From Powellomyces hirtus (Eukaryota > Chytridiomycota > Chytridiomycetes > Spizellomycetales > Powellomycetaceae), in the NCBI GenBank assembly GCA_025526995.1, contig JAHLKG010000012.1, forward strand, positions 62,001-126,000: 64,000 bases of DNA, in the 5' to 3' direction. This document shows, in pieces, positions 56,103-64,000 of this stretch. The stretch's first letter is position 1. Every line of letters begins with the position of its first letter. Below the pieces are notes generated by a model. That model was not told where the DNA came from and ran no database searches. It was given only the letters and a program-made list of their open reading frames with translations. The position numbers and the translations under genes were made by a program.

Positions 56103-56849
56103 TTCCGAATGATCTTCAAAGCTTTAAAGTGCTGCGAACGCCTCCTGGCGGAGCGCGCCGTTTTGTCCAAAGTGCTCCTCTCCCCCGCTTGTCAACCCTC
56201 TGGGATCCGGGAGGCGGAGCTTGTTTTCCAACCAGTCACCCGTGGATCATAGCATGCCTCAGGCAACATGGCGTTTGCTCCCCTCACTCATGGCTATGCG
56301 AACTGAACTCGTCTCGATCTCTGCCCTATCCTCTCAGCCAACCCCTCAAACGAAGCTCCTGGTCTCAAAGTCTCACAAAGATCCAACATCTTGATCCCAC
56401 ATTAAAGTACACCTCAAAGGCTGACTACAATTCACGAAGAACCAGCCCCGCAGCATCGCGGCCCTCAAGCAAAGTTACTTCACCAAATCATGCTTCAGCG
56501 TTGCGAGAGGTAATTGCGAGGCCCCTTCCCCCCCCCCTCTGCGGAAAACATTGGAAATCCTAGCGGCCCGAGTCAAAACTCGGTTGACGGATACGGGGCG
56601 GGTCGTAAACGCTGTGGCGGTAACTTTCGCGTCGCCTTTTTCCTCCTGTCTCGGCTTTACAACGAAGAAAGATTGAGCTGGACGGCCTACGGAGCAGACG
56701 GGGGATTCAGGAAGAAGATTAAAGGGACACAAGGCAATCCATATTATGGTGTGCGGGATGTGCGGGCGGACTTTTACATGAACCTCATCCCAACCCACCA
56801 CGCTCTCGAGGGGAACCGAAAAAAACCAGCCCCACTTTCCCCTCCCCAA
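56103..56849. other. Region between HIG1 gene and kinase 3' end
   Basis: Upstream region of the HIG1 gene and 3' UTR of the kinase. A plus-strand frame (56514-56936) overlaps the kinase end and is judged a shadow. Confidence 0.35.
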
Positions 56850-59800
56850 TCATCCCTCCCACTTCTCCAACCCCACTTCCAACTGTCCCAAAAGACTCAT
56901 CGTCTCCCTCACGCGGTCCGCAAACGCATCAGCTAAGTGCGTGCGATCATTCAAATGTGCCAGCTCCAGGGGTTCAATCAACGGACCGCGATGGTTGGTG
57001 GTCGTGGATGAGGGTGGGGGTGCGGAGCGGACAGTGTTAGTGCTGAAATTGATCGAGGAGATGGAGGAGAACGAGTTGGCAGAGGTGAGCGTGGGGCGGG
57101 TGAGGTGGAACGGTGGGGATTCGCGGGACGGGCGGCGCGAGTTGATGATGTGGGAGTAAGGGTCGCGGTACTGGTGCACAAACAAAAGAGAAAGTACGAT
57201 CAGTTCAGAGAGCCAACCAATTTCCCTATCCTCATTTAACGCGCATGCAAGTGCAAAAAGATATTTCATGACAACCTACCATTGACCCCATACTCGCACT
57301 CCGCTGCCTCGCATACCACGGTCCAATAGCAGCAGCCGCAACGCCGCGTCCAATCGAGACCATATTTCGTCTAACGGCGGCAGCGGCCGCTGCGGTGGGT
57401 GTGGTCGGGGTCGTGGATTGTCCCGCCGCTGCCTTGCGAGCCGGTGATCGGGTCGTTTGCTGCGGCTGTTGCTGTTGGTAGTGGTGGTGGAGGAGCTGTT
57501 GATGTTGTTGTTGGTGGTGTTGGAGATGTGGTGCGGGTTGTTGTTGTGTTGGTTGAGGATGTTGCTGTTGCTGGTGGTCCTGAAGTGGCGTTGCTGCAAG
57601 CATGATCGTCGTTGGTGTCGTTGGTGTCATCCGGGTTTGGTCCACCGAGCGAGGATGTTGTTGTGGCTGTTGATGCCGTTGTTGTTGTTCACCCACTGCA
57701 ACTTTATCAGGCGGTACGCCAACACTCGGGATACCCGAAAACGAGACCGACCGCTCATGTCGCCTCGTCCCCGCCGACGATGCCAACGACGAGGTCGAGG
57801 GCGTTTTGGCCAGTCGTTCGCCACCCGCTGCCGAGGTTCCCGAAACTACTGCTCCAGCCTCTACTGCTATCGGGGATTGGTTCCCGGCTAGCTTCGTGCG
57901 CATCAGTGATTCATCGGCTGAGGAAGAGGGTGTATGGCGCTGCGAGGTCGTTCGCGATCGTTTCTGTGTGACAGAGGGCGGCATGCCCCATCCCGCGTCC
58001 GACAAAGGCGGGACATTCCCGGCCGCCATTTTGCTTCTATCGCTGACTGGTCGTGGAGGTGGTGGTATCATGCCGCGGGCCGCTGGGGACGAGAAACTGC
58101 GGGCAGGGAGTACATGCGATTGCTGTGTATCGCGGGGGAGTCGGAGTGTACCTGTATTTGGCGCTGCTGATGTGGTTACCGCTGCGGCCGCTTTGAGTGG
58201 TTCTGCCGAGGGTAGAGCAGGTGGGTGTGCTGATGGGGGTCCTGCCGGTGGTGCGATCGGAGAAATGCTGAAAACCGGGGAGAGGGTTTGCTCCTCGTTA
58301 CCATAGTGGGCACGACGCTGGAAATCTGTGCTGATGGAGGGTGGTGGGATAGACACGGGTGGTGAGGAGCGACCGCCGTGGGCTGCGGCTCCGGATCCGG
58401 CTCCTGCTTTGGGTGACAGGTATCGAGCGGCGACGGACGCTCGCGGTGTCACGTCGGTTGATGACGTGCTGTTCTCGGGGGAAGTGATGGGTTCGAGGTG
58501 CTGATGATCGTCGGCGTTAACTGAGCTCACGACCGATGGTGGGTCGGGTCGCACGCTGCGGCGAAGGTTGACGTTGCTGGACTTGTACGTCTCAAAAATC
58601 CACTCGTCATCGTGGTCTCCGAGCTCAGCTTCACTGTCGTCTTCTCTGTAGAATGACCCGTGATGTTAGCAGTCAGATACTCGGATCGGTTTCATCCCAC
58701 AGTTCCTCCTTACCCTTCCATGCCATACTCGTCCTCCCCATCATGCCCCAATTTCCACTCCTCATGGCGCGCGAGAAGCTCCTGAAGTGATGCCGTCCCT
58801 CTTGATGACCCACGGATGAATTTCGTTCGAAGCAGCTCATCTGCGCTGGGTCGCTATAGCCACAAAAAGAATTGTAATGTTCCCCGGGTTAACAGGATCG
58901 GCAAAGTACTGGAGAATGGTGGTCATGCAACACGATGTGACAAATACATACCTCTTCCGGCTCCTCTTTCAAGCACAAGGCCAGAAACTCTCTTAGGGCG
59001 GCCGAAAACTTGCCTTCCAGACGAGCGGGACGCGTTCGGGGAATCAGGAAAATGGCTTTCCGGGGATCTTGGTCTGCGAATGGGGGATTGCCCGTCGCCA
59101 ACTCGATGATGGTGATACCCAGGGACCATATATCAGCCTAATTGCGGAAGACATCGGTCAGAACCGGGCATGACAAGACCTCCTGCGCAGAGTTTGACTT
59201 GTGCCCCGCGTACCTTGTAATCATACTGTGCCCGCCTAATGATCTCTGGCGCCATCCAATAGGGTGTGCCAACAAACGAGTTACGGCGCAGAACGGACAT
59301 GGTGATTTGCCCAGCAACACCAAAATCACACAACTTGACTTTCCCATCATCCGTCAACAGAATGTTGGCAGCTACGATACAGAACATTCCGTCAGAATCA
59401 TCACCAGCATGGATCCGCTGGTTGTACCGCAGCAACCCACCTTTGATATCCCGATGAATGATCGCCGCATATTTATGCAAATACACCAACGCATGCAGCA
59501 CCTCCCTCGCAATGATCGCAATATACTTTTCATCAATCGGGCCCGATTTCAACTAAACAAATCACACTTTCCCAAGTCAGCCTCGCATGTCCCTCACACA
59601 ACAAAGGCCCACACTCAATGCACCAGAACCTACGCACTATACTCCGCATAGACCCGCCAGCCGCATAATCCATGATAACCCACAATTTGGTGTCGTTGAG
59701 GTAGGATCCATGGTAGCGTGTAATGTATTCGGAATCGCAGTGGGAGAGCATGGTGATTTCTTTTTGGACGTCGGTGATCTCGTCGTCGTCGGTGTCGAGG

Positions 59801-60087
59801 TCGAGGACTTTGATGGCGACTATTTCGTTTGTTTGGCGGTTGAGGCTATGTGAATGTGTGTAAGATAGGAAGGGCTTTGAGCAATATGCCATGCCAGGGA
59901 ACTCACCCTTTGTACACTTCGCCAAACGACCCCTTTCCTATACAATCCAACAACGCAGTTGAGAAGAAGCCCAAAGCAACGCAACGCGCATTTCTCTCAT
60001 ACCTATCCTTTCCAACTTCAAAAACAAGCTCTCCCCCACAGCTTCCGAGATGACGGACGGGTGGAGCGCGGCGGGCGGGGCCGCCAT
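56850..60087 (-). CDS. GCK-III / Ste20-like protein kinase (Nak1/Kic1/MST3-type)
   Basis: Nine reverse-strand exons: 60003-60087, 59907-59937, 59638-59845, 59441-59552, 59214-59371, 58952-59137, 58714-58853, 57280-58645, 56850-57170; 868 residues. Kinase domain (about 23-285): [11 protein letters not shown] loop, VAIKV (Lys51), HRDIKAANILL (catalytic Asp143), DFGVAGQ (Asp161), GTPYWMAPE and [16 protein letters not shown]. The DIKAAN and [10 protein letters not shown] strings place it in the GCK-III subfamily, which controls cell polarity and morphogenesis upstream of NDR kinases (RAM/MOR pathway). The long C-terminal part is Ser/Pro/Gln-rich and disordered with poly-His/Gln runs, and the last exon ends in a helix (ALADAF-like stretch [20 protein letters not shown]) that may mediate dimerisation. 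Confidence 0.9.
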
Positions 60088-60640
60088 CTTGGAGAGAGAC
60101 AGAGGGTCGTCGTGAGCTGAGCCAGACGGAGGCGGGAGGGGACTATGCTGAGGTGCAATGAGACCTTCTCTGTTCCAAAAATATAAATATGTGATAGGCA
60201 AACCCCAAGAATGAAGGGAGAAAAGGCACAGGGAGAACGGAGAATGGAAAGAAACACACCGAGAACTACAGTACTAAACTCACCAGCCACAGGTGTGAAA
60301 CGCGTTTTTGAAGCCTTTCTTTGTCTGGAGGGCGAAACCCAAGATATCGGTCAGAGGGGTTTGCATGAAGCCAATATATATTCGTATCATAAAATACAGA
60401 TCTTCGCCACAAAAGATAGCAAGGGACAGAAGGGGGTTACGCCAAAAAATAATACAGCCAGGTGGGTTGTGGTGAAGGGGAAAGGGAAGGTGGTAGTGGA
60501 CGGAGCGGGGGGTAGGCTATTGACACAAACTATGATACACTACAAAACAAATGCAAACCAAAGGGTGGTAGCATCAATACGCCTCAGCAGCGGCAATGCT
60601 CGCCTACGTTTTCTTGGGTGGTGTGTCCTGCGTTCTGCTT
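60088..60640. other. Region between kinase start and glycosyltransferase-like gene end
   Basis: Kinase promoter on one side and a 3' UTR on the other. Purine-rich (AAAGGG) in 60210-60510. No gene is supported. Confidence 0.35.
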
Positions 60641-62337
60641 TTACGGCTCGACCACCCGGATCGTGACTCCGTTCGACCTCCCATCAACAACATCATCAAA
60701 CACCTCAATCGCCGCTGTGTTGTCTCGCAGAGCCCTCGCATTCAGTTCCAGCGGGTGGTCAGTCACATTCAACCGTTTCTTCCACGACTGCATATGGAAC
60801 ACAACCGCTTCCAGAATTTCCAGCTCCGCTATCCTCGTTGAGGATGGCACGGGGACGCGGATGGTACGCGGGTCGAGGGCAGGGGGGTGCTTGTATTCCA
60901 CCGATCTCGTGGCTGCGGAGATCCCACGGTCTGTGATGATTTGCGCCCAGACCGCGTTGCGGTCCCAAAGGGTTCCGTCGCGCACGCAATACGTGTCTTC
61001 GATGGGCAGCCAGCCGGAACAGGTGGTGTTCCAACCCGCCGGTTGTTCAAGGACGAGCGGGGTACTGGCGGTGGGCTCTACCGTGAAAGGTGAGATGCGG
61101 TTTGGAGTACCCAGTGCTCGGGCGCGGTCGCGCATGGCGGTGCGACACAGATCTCTGTTTTCGGGCGTGTTTTCTTTGATTCTGCATGCCAGAAGGATTC
61201 CATTTTCAAATCTTACGAAGGCTGCGCCCCAATCGGCTTCCTGGATCGGTACAGCGGTGAGGGTGAGTCCCGACTCAATCACCGCGCGGGTGGTGCATCC
61301 TTCATCGAGTGCCGCCCAGCCGTCCCTCCCAAAGAAAGCTGTCGCGGCCGCGATGGTCGCAAGGTCGGAACACTTGCGCCAGATCGTGTTGACGCCGGGT
61401 GTTTTGTGCTGGTTGAAGCCCGTGAGTTGCCCGCGCGTGTACACACGGTTTTCGTCCCCGAAGCCGATGGTGAAGACGTCGGTTTGGGTGAGATATAAGG
61501 GGGCGTTAAGAAGTCCGCCGAGGTCACCCCACACAGTGTCGAGGTCGGCCCAGGCCCAGGAGGAACAGCGGGAGGTATTGATCCATGGCGCAAAGAGCTC
61601 GCCATACACGGGGCGCAGTTGAACTATCGATTGCGAAACAAAACGTTAGATGGGAGATGTTCGTAAAGAAATGGGCGGTCACATTTGACTGACTCACCCA
61701 ATGGGTTCCCGCCTTCCGCAAAGCGTTTGTCGACCATCTTGCCGAGATTAACACACTCTTCCGACATCCTCTCCACGCCATACAACCGACAAAGATGATC
61801 TCTCACAAACCCTTGCCACCCTTCCCTCTTCCAGTTCTCATGCACGTCGCCAATATCCACCGCATGCACATTCGCGGGCCAATTCGCCTCGGAGCCATAC
61901 AAGTTCTTCAGCGCCCGGATCGACATGCTCGGCGGGAAAAAGAAATACAGTTCCGCAAACGCATCATCTCCCTCCCCTCGTCGCGCCGCCCCAAAGGAAT
62001 CAAGCGAAGTGCGAATATAGTCGGGCAACGACCCGCTTTCCCACATTGTAACCAGACATAGCGGAGTAGGTTTGGCCAGCGTGCGCTTGAGCGTAGGGCG
62101 TGGCCGCCAGTACCTCCCGGCATTCCCTTCGAGACCGGTGGTACCGGGTAAGGTGTTCCAGAGCGGCGTGGTGGTGGTGGCCTGGTTACCCCACAAAGAG
62201 AACCGGTTGCGGGGCCATGTCCAGACGACGTGCAGGCCCTTGAGTATTATGAGGATCAGCAGGACGAGGCGAAGAGTGCGGGTTGAGCGGAAGTTGATCC
62301 GCCGTGGGCGTGACAAGGTGGGGAGTTTGAACGACAT
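60641..62337 (-). CDS. Type II Golgi membrane protein, DUF6625/glycosyltransferase-like
   Basis: Reverse-strand exons 61698-62337 and 60641-61623 give 540 residues. A short basic cytosolic N-terminus (SRPRRINFRSTRTLR) precedes a single membrane helix (LVLLILIILKGLHVVW, about 24-40): type II topology as in Golgi glycosyltransferases. The luminal part has CLVTMWESGSLPDYI, ELYFFFPPSMSIRALK, CDRPFLYEHLP or similar, and FAPWINTSRCSSWAWADLDT followed by VWGDL, resembling the W-x-x-x-D-x-D-x-x-x-GDL core of DUF6625 proteins, where the acidic pair would bind a metal-nucleotide sugar. The rest is beta-rich with N-glycosylation sites (NTTC, NVTD). Enzymatic role is inference; acceptor unknown. Confidence 0.6.
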
Positions 62338-63851
62338 TTCTGAAAAAGCTGCCTATTTCGACGTGGAGAATGGGTGCGGCAGGCCAGACCGTCAGTGAAC
62401 TGAAGTATAGGTCTATCCAGCAAGCTTTGACGGATACTGAAAAACGTGTCGTCCGTCGATTTCTCGCACTGGAATGACAGTGTGCAACTTTCCACTGCCC
62501 GAGTCACAAGTGCACCTTTGGACGCTCAAGGGAAAAAAGTGCTAATGGAAAAAGGAGAGAAGGCGGAACGCCCACATTTGACACTTCAGCCGTTCACGTG
62601 TCTCACGCTATACAGAGTCACATAAAGTCACACACGATCACCTGCTTACGCCTCTCACTGCGCCATATGTCTCTGCATCTCCGCCCTTCCATTTAACGAT
62701 AGGAACGTTCGATTCTATGGTTCTATTCTTCTATTGAGAAGGAGATCGTTGTTTACAGACCATCTTACTGCTCTCACATCTTAAAGCCTCGTCTGAAACA
62801 GACACTATGATCAACGATTCGGCTATAGAACGTGCACGGCAGACGTCGGATTCGTATTCTACAGCTTCTCGATGCAAGTTTCTAATAAAGTCCCACCAGT
62901 TTCACAGACCTGCGTCTCACACGCGCCTTGGCCACATTCCTTCCTCGTTCCCAGAACCCACCAAACCTCACTCTCTCCCATCGCACGCTGCCCAGGACGC
63001 CCGACGTCATCGGCAGAGAAACTCCGCGTTTCTCCTCGGGTTCGGTCCCGGGCCTTTCTCTTTCCCTCCAGCGACATTCTCAATATTCTCTACGTGACCC
63101 CATCATCAATACCAAGATGAATGTTCTTGGCTAGATATGCGCTATTCCAAAAGATGACCGGTGCTTCAGATCGCACACGGGAGTGCCACTGCTGCTACGT
63201 GATTACAATTCCGAGTCCGACCCGCACCCGCAACAGCTATATTGTGAAGCATGCCTAGCGCAGGTTGAACCCAATCCTTTCCTTTGGTCATTTCTCTCAT
63301 CTCCAACACGCATTTGGAAAAAACTGCGTGGCAGACTACTCAAGGACTTGCTAGCACTTTCTGCAGAATTTCTTTTGCGACAAGTGCTGCATGCCCTTCC
63401 ATACATTCCTTCCCGTACCCGGAAGGTTTTTTCGATGGAATTTCCGTGCGCATCGTCCGAACATGTCAGCTTTGCTAATAGCATCAGAGAATTATTTGAT
63501 TGAACCGTGTGAACCGATGCCACTGGTTGAAAAAGAAACCAAATTCCTCTTTGAAACATATGCGCCGCACTGCGAATAGAACTGCTGGCGGGCGCGGCGA
63601 TGAGACGGGCTCCCCAATACCAACCAGTCACTTGCACATGCAATTTGTTATAGATTGCCCATATTCCAAACGGTGCTCGGATCAGAGAAATGCCCAAAAC
63701 AGGCGGTTACAGCATGGTCAGAGCTCAGAAGACCGTCGTGATAGATTGTCTCATCAAATCAGAGCACCGTTGTGAACACTAGCGAAACAAGACTACACTA
63801 GATGACCAGCTTCTGTGTCACGTAGCACACACACAAGAAATCGCAACCATC
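62338..63851. other. 1.5-kb region without confident gene
   Basis: Several modest open frames occur (63183-63503 plus, 63203-63697 minus), neither with recognisable motifs nor convincing start codons. Promoter elements of the minus-strand gene should lie at 62338-62700. Confidence 0.3.
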
Positions 63852-64000
63852 ATGTCAGTGAGGATCAGAAAAATTCTTATCGTGCTGCCGACTGAGTATC
63901 AAAATGGAAACCCATGGGTCGAACTTCAGGCTAAGAATTTTTATGACCTCATAGACGTAGCGAAAGCATGCCGCGGTCATCAGGTCAACCCTACTTACTC
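63852..64000 (+). CDS. Possible start of an unknown gene (runs off right edge)
   Basis: An ATG at 63852 opens a frame that stays open for 49 codons to the edge: MSVRIRKILIVLPTEYQNGN, then PWVELQAKNFYDLIDVAKAC. The hydrophobic strand ILIVLP followed by a helix suggests a folded domain, but no family can be named. A GT donor at about 63983 could also end the exon. Confidence 0.3.
   Translation, partial: MSVRIRKILIVLPTEYQNGNPWVELQAKNFYDLIDVAKACRGHQVNPTY

Noticed and set aside
63203..63697. Minus-strand frame of 164 codons with several Cys near its end
   Set aside because: Composition is irregular, no domain is recognised, and an equally long unrelated frame is open on the other strand.

Overview
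This is a nuclear contig of a fungus, most likely a zoosporic (chytrid-type) fungus. The evidence is that nearly every gene has several short spliceosomal introns (about 55-110 nt, GTRAGT-like donors, YAG acceptors), the conserved proteins are fungal in flavour (elongin A, a single-domain anthranilate phosphoribosyltransferase, a Prp40-type splicing factor), and there is a SAXO-type axonemal microtubule protein, which only a flagellated fungus should need. No rRNA, tRNA, CRISPR or intact transposon was recognised. All gene models were spliced by eye: exons are kept where donor, acceptor and reading phase all agree.

Layout. 0-12.4 kb holds the start of an unknown minus-strand gene, UTP6 (ribosome biogenesis), a small mitochondrial-looking membrane protein, PRP40 (WW/FF splicing factor), a Ydj1-type farnesylated DnaJ and an arrestin-like protein. 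12.9-24.2 kb holds two beta-adaptin genes (AP-2 beta-like and AP-1 beta-like) flanking an FG-repeat nucleoporin gene; their shared intron positions mark them as old duplicates. 24.4-37.4 kb is the accessory part: six copies of an unrecognised small protein family, three of them broken, lie between conserved genes (SAXO, YIPF6/Yip4, a diacylglycerol lipase). 37.8-43 kb has a Myb/SANT-like protein and a large Thr-rich vWA surface protein with an NPxY-bearing tail. 43.7-52.1 kb has TRP4, elongin A, RPL29, an orphan coiled-coil protein, a small membrane protein and signal peptide peptidase. 53.3-62.3 kb has a GH5-like glycosidase interrupted by a transmembrane hairpin, a HIG1-domain protein, a GCK-III (Ste20-like) kinase and a type II membrane DUF6625/glycosyltransferase-like protein. 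The right end carries only a possible truncated coding start.

Most genes are housekeeping genes with no operon-like logic; close divergent pairs probably share promoters. The items most worth following are the small tandem family, the vWA/NPxY adhesin, the GH5 protein with a membrane hairpin inside its barrel, and the AP-1/AP-2 beta pair with different ear architectures.
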